DNA of 64,000 nt from Whitmania pigra. Lineage: Eukaryota > Annelida > Clitellata > Hirudinida > Haemopidae. Positions within the stretch are counted from its first letter, which is position 1; every line of letters starts with the position of its first letter. This document shows positions 22,926 to 49,400 of this stretch, piece after piece. The position numbers were made by a program, and so were the translations under genes. The stretch is from assembly GCA_021613335.1 (NCBI GenBank), contig JAJTWR010000159.1:625001-689000 (forward strand), read 5' to 3'. The notes beneath the pieces are model-generated. The model was not told where the DNA came from, searched no databases, and saw only the letters and a program-made list of their open reading frames with translations.

Positions 22926-24704
22926 ATGTCTTCATCGGAATCCGATCGTGATCATAGACATAAAAAATCTAAAAGAAGGAGGTCTAGAAGGTTAGGCACA
23001 AGTGAAAGTTAACAAAAATGTTTGATTTAGTCTGAAAAAACTACGGTTCTCGTTCCTTATCTTTCGCCAATATTCTGGAATAATTATCGCAGCTTGGATT
23101 TTTTCACGACTAAACCAAACTGCTCTCACACAACCTCTTATACAAATGAATTTCTGAGCTTTCAAATAACTGTTAGAATACCTAAAAAGTATTTTTTGTC
23201 TCACTAATTATCAAATAATGATTTATACCTCAGTTTAAGTTCACGCTCAGGCCACCGTCACAGAAGATCAAAGCACAGCAGGGAACGTACAGTTGACAGA
23301 TCAAGAAGTTCCAGAGAAAGAACCAGAAGAAGGTCTAGAGAAAGACACAGAGAAAGAGACTCTAGTATGTGGCAAATTATTTGATGAATGTTGATTGATT
23401 TGCGTGACTGTCATTTGTCTCTGCAGGGAACCGATATCATTCTGGCTCTCGCTCCAAAGGGGATTCTTCAAGGCATCGCAAAAGGTCACCAAGTTCACAG
23501 TCCTCCTCCTCTTCATCATCTCGCTCAGGTACAAGGTTTGTGTGCATTTCCATTACAAGCACATAGGAATAAAAGTTAAACTACCATATATAAGCTGACA
23601 AGATATTGGAAGCATAAATTATTTAAGAAACCTGCTTTTCTGATCTACAGACATAAATCATCTTCAAAATCTGAAGCCATTAGTCGAAACAAAGAAAGAA
23701 TTCAGGCGGCACTGAAGGCAGCTGGTGAGTTTAAAGCTGTAACGAATGGTCAGATTGGAAACCATAGTAAAATTTTGTTATGCCTGTGTTTTTATTTAAT
23801 ATTTTTATATAATTACCAATTTGAACTGTTTCTTGTTTTTTCTTAAATATTTTGAATGAAAAACACAAACATTGTAACTGCAATTGCAGTATTATTTGCT
23901 CAGAAAGGAAGAACCTTTGCTTGAACAAAATTAAAATAATACAACTAAATTCTGGGTGGAATTGTGGACATTACTTAATGTTTTTAATATTTGCAGTTTC
24001 TTCAGATGACACTCTCAAGTTGAATCGTAAAGCAGAGGAAGTGTCGTTAGGCGATCAGATAAAGAGAGCTGCTGCCATCGAGGAGATTGACTCTGCGGGA
24101 TTTGTTCAGTCGGAGTTCAAATCCAACCGTGCAGAGGTAAATTGTTACGCAATTCTTTACAACTTAAAAAACTCATTCTTCACATTGTTTAATTTTGTTT
24201 TAAATAATTTTTATTGGCTTAATTAAATCGACAGTGCAATATTATTGTAAAGGCTTTCAAAGCATTGGTTGTTAAGTAACTTTATAACTCTTAACTATTC
24301 TTCAGATCCCTCTCCCCAAAGAAAATCAAATGGATGTGGCTCACTCCAAAGCCATGTTTGCCACCTCCAAAGCTGTGCCTTCCATTCTCCGAGCAAGCAA
24401 GAGGATCTTCGACCCCAATGACCCGCTCAACCTCATCAGTCCAAATGTAACTAAAAATTAACCAAAATTCAATTTTCAATATTTTTCAAAGCAATTTCAA
24501 AAGTGCAAATTATTAGATTATTGCTAGATTTTTTAACGAATCCAAATGTTTGAACATTCAACAAGTCGTAAATTAAGTTTATTTAAGCATAAATCCACTT
24601 TTAATCATTTCCAGTTGGCAGTGACAGTTGCTGACAAGATGGACAGGTGGAAGAACAAGCTTCAGAGTTTGAGAGAGAAGCAGTTGAAAAGAAGATTTAG
24701 CTGA
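22926..24704 (+). CDS. RSRC1: Arginine/serine-rich coiled-coil protein 1-like splicing factor
   Basis: Nuclear SR-related protein involved in 3' splice site choice. Seven exons: 22926-22990, 23234-23364, 23427-23535, 23651-23724, 23997-24136, 24306-24446, 24615-24704; 750 bases, 249 residues. The first 110 residues are an RS domain (SESDRDHRHKKSKRRRSR, SRERTRRRSRERHRERD). The C-terminal half carries the conserved SLGDQIKRAAAIEEIDS and GFVQSEFKS block, which matches the LAEQVKRVKEIEAIES and FVQQTF block of vertebrate RSRC1, and ends DRWKNKLQSLREKQL. The protein is shorter than human RSRC1. The family call rests on the C-terminal block, since RS domains alone are not specific. Confidence 0.8.
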
Positions 24705-25889
24705 GGCAAACTTTCAAATGTCGTCATTTCAATTTATTGTTTTAAACTTCCAATTTAGAAAAAGAACTGAACAAACAATTTACATTAAACTCTGTGTTTA
24801 TTCGGCTCTCATTTTCCAACTAGTTTTTTACATGACAATTCTTCATATTGTTGAGTTCTCACTGAATGCACCCAGCGTCTGCCATCAAAGGTACCGATGA
24901 TCTTTGGTCCGTTTCGGTGATGCCGAGTTAGAAAGTTTGTATTATTTCACTTGCTAAGTTAACGTTTGAAGCTAGATATGGGAAAGCGAAGAAAGCGCGT
25001 CGTTCCCACAAGTCATTTAGAAACTCTTCATCTGCCGCAACTGAGGCTGGTTTAGTCGACAACTGTCGGTACTGTTGCATTTCCGAGTCGTCATCTAGAA
25101 CGAACTGGACAGTCAGTTATCAACTCATCGCTTACGAATGTAAGTTAAGTCTGCCAAGAAACAACAACGGATCGTTTCAAAGTGAAATCCAAAGCGAATC
25201 CCACGACCTTGAGATAATTTAGACTACTTCAAAGGTCCATCTGTCAACATAATCCAAGCGAAGTTAAAACTTGAGAGGTGAAGCCATTAACACGGGAAGG
25301 CGTTTGCTTTACTACGCGATGGAGCTTTTGAAATGTCTTTTAAATTGTAAAACATTTTAGTGAACGTGTTTGATGATCGCGATACTTAGAAAAGAGTTTT
25401 CAAATCTTATCGAATGGCTTCTTAGATTTATGGGCGCGATGTTTTGCGTCATTGCATGAGTGAATGTCCAATCGTCATTAAAGTGTTAAGATGGTCGTAA
25501 CAACGGACGCGTATGTGCTGATTCTACACACTCTACTGAACAATTGCCAAAGTTTAGACCCCTCTCCAACTCACTAACATCTCACCATTGGCTCAATAGC
25601 ACCGACTATTTTGAAAGAACGTCAAAAGCAGTCGAAGACTTGGCGTAGATCCGACTGTCAATTCTCGTCTATCTGGAGTTAAGCGATTTTCCTCGAGTAT
25701 TTTCCAAGTAAAAAAGTGAAAACAAAATAATCAGTTTAACTTCTTCGCTATTAACTTTGAAGACAACATTTTTAGGAGGAAGACAAGCCTTTTTCTTAAT
25801 CGTTGACTTGCGAATGGATGAACATTTTATCTGCCGGTGATGATCTGCGGAACATGCTCTTAAGCGATAACATTCATTCTACCTCAAAA
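24705..25889. other. Intergenic: RSRC1 3' end and upstream region of the discoidin gene
   Basis: No coding exon or repeat array recognised. It contains several open stretches with no family resemblance. Confidence 0.4.
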
Positions 25890-32044
<6,155 letters not shown>

Positions 32045-32790
32045 CTTGCAACTTAATATTTTTCTTTTTTTCTGTGAATTTTATCTCTCTCTACGATGTA
32101 CAGTTAGTTTGGCTTCTTATTTTTCTAAATCACTGTGGAGCCTTCAAGCGTGTATTTATTTAACAGTTTGCAAATGTAGACCTGCCTTTACCGCGGTACT
32201 AGTTAACATTAGAAAGTTCTTTTTTAAAGTATTTTTTATTTTTTATTTTTATATTTTTTAGCGGATCTCCTTTCTCTGGTGCTTTTCGGAAATTATGACA
32301 ATTATTATAAACGGCAACAATAGCATTCGTGATCTTGTAACGTCACTAAAATTGACACTTTTGCATCCTGCTTGTTCATACGTTTTGCGAAGATGGCCAT
32401 CCATTACTGGTAATAATAAAAACTCAACGTTTAAAACGTTTAAAAGTGGAATTCATAATTTGTTAAAGTTAAATTCGTTCGTACTTTTCTCGACCTCACC
32501 GATCCAATTGTCTCAAGAACAATTGACTTCATTGAAGAAATTAAGATGTGAGCGCACCAGTCGATCAATCATCTTCCGATAACATCACTGATTGGTGCAA
32601 GAATTTGCCAAAAGTCAGGACCAATTAACCCGAAAACAATAATTAAGTTAAAATAACAATTATCCAAATAATAAGAATAATTAAAAAATAAGATCGAGCG
32701 CTTAGGACAGCGCCACCTAAGCAGCCTCGCTCGATCGATATCTTCTCCGCTGCTGAGGTCATTGCATTCTGCACGTTTGTTTCCTCAGAC
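32045..32790. other. Intergenic: discoidin gene 3' end and FEZ upstream region
   Basis: No coding exon recognised. It holds an imperfect palindrome at 32692-32736 listed separately. Confidence 0.4.
32692..32736. promoter_or_regulatory. Imperfect palindrome with a CTCF-like core, 55 bases before FEZ start
   Basis: Left arm gatcgagcgcttagg pairs with right arm cctaagc..cgctcgatc around acagcgcca. The minus strand reads aggtggcgct, which resembles the strong half of the animal CTCF motif. It could equally be a 5' UTR hairpin. Function is inferred only. Confidence 0.3.
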
Positions 32791-41037
<8,247 letters not shown>

Positions 41038-41264
41038 GGAGAGTTCAGAAGATCATCGATTTCAACTGCATTTTCTAGAACTGCTTACACAATGATTCTT
41101 AAGCGCAAACGTTTGTCGTAGTTTTTCATGCAGACATTTTTCTCTGAAATAATGAGATTTTTACTTTTGTGATATTAAAAAAACATTGCATCTGGAGAAT
41201 TGCATTGCCAAATGTGCAAATTATTAGATAATATAAATTACAATTTCCTTGGTATCTGTAATGA

Positions 41265-43885
41265 TTATGAAAATGTTTCTGTGGTGCCAATAAATTCTTC
41301 TCTCACGGGGAACATGAGTACTTTGGCTTGCATGAAGCTGAGATCGGGCAATCTATCGAGTATGACTTTGAGGTGCGGAGTCACGGAAAGACCGGAGTGA
41401 TTCTTAATTAACGTGACATTATTGGATGCCACGCTGGCCATGAAAGAATCCAGAGAAAGTGATTTTTGGGGATCACTTAAGGATGGCTCCAGTGACTCGA
41501 GCAATTCTTTTTCTTTCTTACAAGCTGCAACCAAAACTTTTATTAAACTTCTTCACCATTCAGATGATGGACTTTATGTTACACAAACCTCAAAGCAATG
41601 CAAAACTAAAAATAAAAGAAATCAAACAAACAAATCACAGAAACTTCAACTGAATCGTCCTCGAACCCAACAAAATTAAATCGACACGCAAAAATCTACC
41701 TGGTGATAAGCAGGATGCAAACACCGCATCACCAAAAAAGTCAAGGTCGAGATGGCAAACATTACCAACTGGGTGTTGAGTCAAATATATGCATATATAT
41801 ATATCGTATAATAGTCATTCTTTGTTATGTTTAATTACTTTAAATTAAAAGTTATTTTGTAAAAATGTACCTTTTAAACAACCAATACAGAACAATAATT
41901 CATTTTAAAGATGTCTTCAAAATACAAAAATCTTGAAACTAACCATCCAAAGGATCCATCAATACACTGTTTGCCCAATCAAACTCCACTTTTGGTATAT
42001 CCTAAATACAAACATTTCAACTTAATCGACTCAATTTCTTAAGTTTTCTGATTCTCAATTAAATGTCCAAATTCAATTTTGATCAGAAATATCACGATGG
42101 AGTGTTACACAACAAAATAAACATTCGCTCGCTTTCAAAATTTCTAGAAAAATGATGGTATCCACATGATAAGAATTTATTCTTACATTTACAGAAGTAT
42201 TTCCATAATCCTTGCTATCAGAAACACCATCACCATAAAGTTTAGTGGGCTCCAAAAAGCCGAGAGTAGAAGCGAAGAAGGGAATGTTGGAAGAGCGAGA
42301 TGACACCTTGGATTAATGTGTTCGTTACATTCATTTTTAATTTCAGATAATTAAGCGAACGAAATCGGCCTAAGTAAAAGCAACAAACGTACGTACCAAG
42401 TTTTGCTGGATAATGTTGATAGTTTTGAGGTAATTCTGAAAAAGTGATGAATTCTTCCAATGCATGCTCAGAGCCGGTGTTGTTTCTATTGATTCCAGCT
42501 TTTTCCAAATTCTTGAATATTTTGTATGCTCTTCAAAGGTTCCAGGCCTTCGTGCGACAACGAAAAAATCGATCAGCGAATCAAATGTTCATTCCGTTTT
42601 ATCCGTCCTACCTGCTATCTTTCTGTGCACCGATCAGATTAATGAGAGGATTCACAAAACCACTGCCAATACATGGTTGAGCAGAAAATACTTCTTTGAA
42701 AATTTCTGTTCCATAACTAATATTCTGAAAGTTGAGTGACTGATATTAATTGCAATGGTGTTGATTTCTCAATTATTACTTAACATAGGAGAAACTTATT
42801 TAATATTCCAATTGTTTCAAAATTAGTAATTCAATCTCACAATTACATCACTGATTCTCTCTGTTGCTTCTTCAAATCCTCCAAAATCATCATCATCATC
42901 ATCGATGACATCTTTGGGAAGGCAACTGCTTGTATTGGGTGGAAAGAATTCCTCTGCAAAAGAATCTCCACAACTTTCAAAACATGCCCAGCTTTCCTCA
43001 TTTAATATGTTGTCCTGAAATCAATTTTAATCATGGGTTACTTAAAAACAATGTCTTGAACATTTAACATGATGTTGCTGAATTTTTGAATAAAGTTATT
43101 ATGCAAACTGAAGTTGAACTAGCATATTAACAATATTAAAATTCATAATTAAAGACCTGCTGCTGATTTGAGACATTTGAATTTTGATGATAAGTGTGGG
43201 CTTGAGTTAACACTTTCTGTCCAGAGTCAGAACTATTTGAGACTTTGGATTCAATTTCTGTAGAGTCATAATTAACTTTCATTGACTCTACATCAGCTGA
43301 AGACACTATTTCACTTTCCGTTGACTGAATATCAATTTCATTTATTGTTTCAACATTTTCATTTGATACAAATTCTTCAAAATTTTCAAATTCATCACAT
43401 TTAAATTGAATTTCTTCAAAAGTTTGAATATCTAATTGATTTGTGAGATTAGAAGCATCACATGTTTGAGACTTTATCAAATCCATAGCAGCTGTAACCA
43501 TGTTAGCATTGATATCATTGACTGTAATGGATTGGTAATCAAGAAATTCATCAAATTCTTCCAAACATCCTACAATGTTATTTGATAAGTCCGATGTTTT
43601 CTTTAACTCAATCTCAAAAGTAGTTAAATGGTTTTTAACATGTTCAAACTCTTGAACATCAATTTCATTCGATGCGTCACCTGAAATGTTGAGGATAGTT
43701 ATGTAGACAATCGTTCAAGTTATCTATTTGAAATTCATGGTACTTGATATGTGAACAAACCAAGCTTATATAACTTTACCTAAGCTGCCTCCCACAAACA
43801 AATCATCTTCATCCCCAAATTTGAAATTGTCGTCGTCAAGTGGAGGAGGGGATGAAGACACAAATGGAGCTATGCCTTCAGCCAT
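41265..43885 (-). CDS. AFTPH: Aftiphilin, clathrin-associated trafficking protein
   Basis: Binds clathrin, AP-1/AP-2 and GGA ear domains in post-Golgi transport. Eight exons: 43885-43780, 43680-43157, 43014-42847, 42724-42612, 42547-42397, 42306-42187, 42001-41944, 41524-41265; 1500 bases, 499 residues, about half the human length because the acidic middle is short. The start has SSSPPPLDDDNFKFGDEDD, as in human MYSSSPPPLD. DDDDDDFGGFEEATER is a typical acidic Phe ear-binding motif. The C-terminal domain has IWKKLESIETTPAL, FFASTLGFLEPTKLYG, VEFDWANSVLMDPLDG and RLPDLSFMQAKVLMFP, all close to the vertebrate protein. The acceptor of exon 6 (tccaag) lacks a pyrimidine tract. It converges on FEZ with only 227 bases between stop codons. 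Confidence 0.93.
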
Positions 43886-45159
43886 CTCGTTAAACCAACC
43901 GAGCAACAAAAGATAGTTGCATTAATACAACTAATAATTAGTGTTCAACAACACAGATCAATGCCTAGAAAACCCTATAAAACGCCAACGTTAGTATGAG
44001 ACAAGCACAACAAGACAAGCCCCACCCACCGACCGACTACCAAATGATTAAAAGTTAGTTTCTCCTACGTTCCTATGTAGATGTATTTATGAAATGATTA
44101 TATTTTTCGCGAATAATGTTAAAAAATAATAAAAATAAATATAAATTGTGATATAAAATAAATGTAAAAATTTTTGACAAATCTCTCTTGATCTTTGATC
44201 TCTTGAACGATTTGAGTTTTACCGAGATATCTCTATGAATGCTAGGAATATCATTGCTGAAACTTCCGAGTGCCCCACAACATAGTTGCAGAAAAATTAA
44301 CAAAACTATCTCAGAAAAAATTCCAAAAGAGCTGGTAATCGGCGGGATTAACTATGACTCTCTTGATGAGTCGTCTTTTTAGAAACCATATTTCTCTCTT
44401 TAAAAACTATAACGAGCGATTCTAATTAAAAAGCAAAATTACCATTATTTCATTTGATAGATAGTTTTCTAACAGAAAAAGTCTCTCTTGTTTCTCTCTC
44501 GGCCTGGCCTCGACGAGAGATGTGAGACGGGTTTATGGCTTGTTGAGCAGCGTCAAAGTTTGTCGATGTCAGTCGCCAAGGAGAATGGTGATGGCGCCGT
44601 CATTGCTGTGCATCCAAATCTGTGAAACGTGATAGCTTCTTTGCAGAATGCCATTTACCGATGGGCAAGTGCATTATGGTAAATCTATATTTTATTTGTT
44701 TATCATTTCTTTCGAATGATTTAAATTTTTGTTAACAGACAAAATATTTCAATAAATACATAAGTTTTACATCACATGCGGATGATTTATTACTGGTCTC
44801 TTAATGACTTCAGTCAGGCTATTGTTCATATCTGTATGACTTCCTTCGGCATAGGCTTGGACACAAGCTCTTCTAAAAAGGCAGACAGTACAAATTTTAC
44901 ATTTTTAGAGGGTAATTTTGAGGCGATTATAAATACATAATCGTTATTTTACATAATTGATCTGTCCATTTTTGGAACTTGACTTTTATGTTAAAAAACG
45001 CTAAATATAATTAATAATGACATAATTATGTTGAAATGTAATTAAAAATATCTCTATTTATTGCAAATCTTTTAAAACATTTCATGAATTTGTATCTTTA
45101 AAGTTTGATTTTTAATCTAATTTAGTGTTTGAATTTTTAGATTTGTTAAGTTAAGGCAG

Positions 45160-45270
45160 ACTTCACACTCGTACTGCTCGTATTAAGTAGGATATTGTGG
45201 GACGCTGAACTTCGACCTACTTTCATCATACACACACAAGCTCTAGGCGTGCAAGATGAGAAATTAGGTT
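45160..45270 (-). repeat. Dispersed short repeat family B, inverted copy
   Basis: gggacgctgaacttc, ctactttcatcat and ctctaggcgtgcaag match the reverse complement of 46075-46130. Confidence 0.65.
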
Positions 45271-45999
45271 AGGTCGTCAAAAAAATTTGACTTTGGATAG
45301 TGATAAAGTGTTGTTCCAGAACTATAATAGTAAGAAACGAATGTTTTTTTGAAAATTATTTTTTGTCTTCTATTGCCGCCGGAAGGGGAGGGGAGGAATA
45401 CCATATTTTTGCTATTGTTTCTGATTTTTCTTCTATGTTTAATTGATTATATTTAAGTTTATTTCTATCTTTCTGTATGCAGATTGAATGTATACAACTG
45501 AAATAAAGTTCTATTGAAGAAAATTTAGTAATTTTACAAACTCTGCTGAAAACTATGGCACTACTCGAGCATAACTGACTTGTCCCGTTTACGGCATTGA
45601 ATGGAACTAACTTCCCGCCAATTACCAACTGTTAGGGAAGCAATGCAGCATTATTTCCTTGTTCAAATACAACTTCCAGCAAGCGTGTGGAAGCAGAATG
45701 CACGAACAATGGTGGTGGTGTTGGAAGTAGTTTATTAGCCATTTCATGACTAGATGATTAGGATGGGACACAACAATTGGTGACCCCAACGATTGTTGTG
45801 TCTTATATAACCTAAGAAAACAAGCGAGGTAGGAGACCAGTGAAGGTGAACGAATGAGTCTCCTTCTGGCTTCTTGTTATATCTGCCTATATTATATATA
45901 GGTCTTTATTTATGAGGAGCCAAGAAGTTATGTTGGAGTAAGAAGTGCTGTTATTTATTTATGCTTATTTTATTAATAACAAAACTGCACTTCGCGCCC

Positions 46000-46215
46000 A
46001 GCGTCCCTAGAGTCGGGTGTGTGCGATCTTCCAAGTGGGAGGAGTTTAGTGTCCTCCATTCGTAGTCTTGCACGCCTAGAGTGTGTCTGATGATGCAAGT
46101 AGGGTGAAGTTAAGCGTCCCGCTATTTAATTTGTAAATGTGCAAAATTCATTGTGCAAGTCCAAGTCATTCTAGTTATGCAACGGACTTTAATCAAATAA
46201 ATAAATAAATAAATT
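46000..46215 (+). repeat. Dispersed short repeat family B (SINE-like) ending in (AAAT)n
   Basis: cttgcacgcctagagtgtgt, tgcaagtagggtgaag, then tctagttatgcaacggactttaatc and four aaat units. The 3' part recurs at 54590-54655 with the same aaat tail, which suggests a SINE. Confidence 0.6.
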
Positions 46216-46472
46216 CATTGTGCACAATTAGCCCATTAAGCTTAGGTCTGTCCAATTCTCGAAATAGTTTTGAAGGCAGAATTTGTTTTATTTGCAATAA
46301 ATTCCAATACTTTCACACTTTAATTACCAAACTTTATTAAAATGGCTTCTTAGAATAAGAAGCCTTCTAAATCCAATTCAATCCACCGTCGTCATATCGA
46401 ATGTCTGAAAGATGAAATAAAATGAAAAGCAACGTTACTCAGTGAGATTCTAAATTTCGTGGAAGTATTAAA

Positions 46473-49400
46473 ATGACATATTTTGATAGAAGTTTGCGAG
46501 TCGTTCAGAACCTCATTGAATCGTTCCATGGTTCGATGTTTAGAAAATGCCACGCAAGTTCTTTGGCAGTTTTCAGGATTGCCTTTGGTGAGTTTATTTT
46601 CGCCAATTCGGTTTACCTTAGCAACATTTATAATGCCTGTAAAATGTGCCTAAATGTAACCTGCCTGATTCGCTTAAATGCAGTTCATTCGTGACTCCAC
46701 ACTTTTGCCTGAAAAATATTATTATATCAATACATAAACTATGACAATTTAATTATTTTATCGCTGAATTATCACTTCACAGGTTTTGCGATGGTTGTGG
46801 ATACACTTTATGAGAGAGGATTGATAAATGCTGAACTTGTCTGGAAAGAAGATGAATGTCGATTTCCAGTCTTTCATTTTATTCGACCTCTGCCTTTGGA
46901 TTGGATGTATTTCATTTACTTCATCATGCTCATTGGTGCGCTAATTTTGTTAAAGTATTATTAAGTATTAAGAATTATCATTGTAAGCTAAGAGTTATAT
47001 AAATATTGTTTTCATTTTATTTTATGCGAATCTAGGGGCAACAAATATGTGCTTTGGATTCCTCTTCAAGTTCAGTACGAGATTGTATTGCATATGTTAC
47101 TGGTTTGTCATCTTACAGAACAAACTGAAACTAAACAACCATTCCTATCTCTTCGGTCTGACATCCATTCTGCTGTCAACAACAAATGCTCATAATGTTC
47201 TGTTAGACCACTTGATACGCTTGTAATGGACATCCTTAATATCATTTAATCATATCCATACTGCAAAATCAATTTCAGTATCAAATTATTAATTTCAACT
47301 AAAACAGAGTAGGTATATTGATTCGATATGTTCTGGTTTACGGTCGAATTGAAAGCTTATTTATTAGCATCGTAAATTCCATCTTCACGACGTTGCAGAT
47401 GATAATAATAACAACAACGACGATGACGACGACGAGACCCCAACATCAATAATAATAAAAAGAATTTTTGTTATTTTATAACTCACAGTTCCTTAGATTC
47501 ATGGCTGGAGAAAAGCAAAGCAGATGAATTTGTTCCTTGGTGGCAATACTTTATATTGAAGAGTCAGGAAAGTGAACAGCATTTATTTGAAAATGCACAA
47601 AAACAATGGCGTTCAATCATTTAAAACAGGTGTTCCTGGTCTATTTCATTGCCGGGTTAAAAAAACTGGACGCGGATTGGAGACATGGATTTTCTATGAA
47701 ACCTCTCACGGACAACTGGGTTTTCTCCCCGTTCAAGTAAACATAAACTATAAAACATTTCGATAGCAAGATTTTGATAGCGATTAAGATGTCTTTTGAA
47801 ACAACCTTTTGAAATTTAGATTTATAAGTTGTTCTTAAATAGGAGGAAATTGAACTTCACAGGTTGTCAAGTTTCATTTTAAGAAATAAGCTATTATAAT
47901 TCTATCTCTGAAAAAGTCTGCGAATGAAATTCTTAAATAGCAACGAAGTTATGAGAAATTTTGAAGCTTAGACAAATTTAGAAAAGTTTTAAAAGTATTT
48001 AAAACACTTAGAGACTTACAAATAAACTATTTAACTGCTGAACCAAGATTTTTACTAATATAGCGATTTTAAATGTGAAAATCAACAAAATCTAGTTGGA
48101 TTTGGGGCAAAAAAAACACTTCCACTTTTATCCACCAATCTGGACTGTGGATAGATCTTTTGATTGGCTTCGTTTTGGCTCATCCAGTAATTAAACCTCT
48201 AGGACTTTTCTTTAGCACAATGTTCCATGGCATGAACGCTTGTGCCTTTTCAATCGGTACGTTGTTTTTATTTATTTATTCAGACAAATTTATAATCTTT
48301 ATAATATTGATTAAAAGTTCATTGTGAATTAATTAAAAGCTTCTTTCAGGCGTTTTTCCGTACGTCATGTTGGCCACTAACATTCTGTTTCTTGATGCTC
48401 GTCTGACGAATTATTTTAAAAAGGAGCAGAAATCAATTAAATCAAAGAAGCCGTTTGAAAAGAAGGTAATTGTTCGCATAAGAACCACAAACATGGACTA
48501 TGGAGAATTATGGAGTTCATTCGTTTTATGCGAATATATTTAAAACTCTCAGCACATTAAGACCTCTGAAACATTGCATTACAACACCTTCAAAACTACA
48601 TAAAAACCGATCCATTTAACCTGCGTAAATGATTTCTTTATTAGAAATTGCTATCATACTTTCTTTTTAAAGAATGTCAATATGTCGTTAGCGTCTTGCC
48701 TTCGTTTTCAAAAGATATACTTAAATAAATAAATTAGTTATAAATGAATATTATAATTTGTGGGCAGGTCTTATTTTTCTGCAAGGGGAAGACAAAACAC
48801 TTTTTTACTTTTAAAATATTTCAGTTTCAAAGTTAATTCACAAGTTTGAATACTGGAACGTCAGGCATTTGTTCCATCTAAAATGATTCAGATGGTCTTA
48901 GATGCTGCCAGCATCGCATTTGCAGATAGGAATTGATAAAGAAGGATTCACATATTACAAATATTAATTGTTTTTACGATTTAAATGTTGCAGAAAAGCA
49001 CGACTTGCTGTGTAGTTGCTTATCTCGCCTTCCAATCTTTCCTGCCATTTTCGCATTTCCTGTTTCCAGTAGGTTTTTGATCATCAAGGTTTTTTGTAAT
49101 TTCATGTCATTCAATAAGTTAATGTTACCTAATAAACACTTTATGTTGTGTTATCACATCATGTCCCATTGTTATTATTTATATTGTAAAAGGCCTTCAA
49201 ACACGTTGTCGTCGTACTAATCATCTTGTTATGAAATGGACATTAATAAAGTATACCACACTTTGTCCTTTATTTCTCAGGGTTACAGCAATTGGACGGA
49301 GGGATTTTACGGATATTCGTGGGACATGATGGTGCATAGGTGGTATTTCCACCACATCAGAATGGAATATTCCAACAGGCACAACATTCACGACCGTGGA

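Larger units (their letters stand above)
43886..46472. other. Intergenic: AFTPH upstream and GGCX upstream region
   Basis: Holds two inverted copies of repeat family B (45160-45270 and 46000-46215). A short open stretch at 44566 (MSVAKENGDGAVIAVHP) followed by an exon-like segment ending in a GTAAAT donor at 44680 could be 5' UTR or an upstream exon of GGCX, but I cannot link it in phase. Confidence 0.35.

Noticed and set aside
44566..44700. Possible first coding exon of GGCX (MSVAKENGDG...)
   Set aside because: It stops after 19 codons, or needs a splice whose phase I could not match to 46473.
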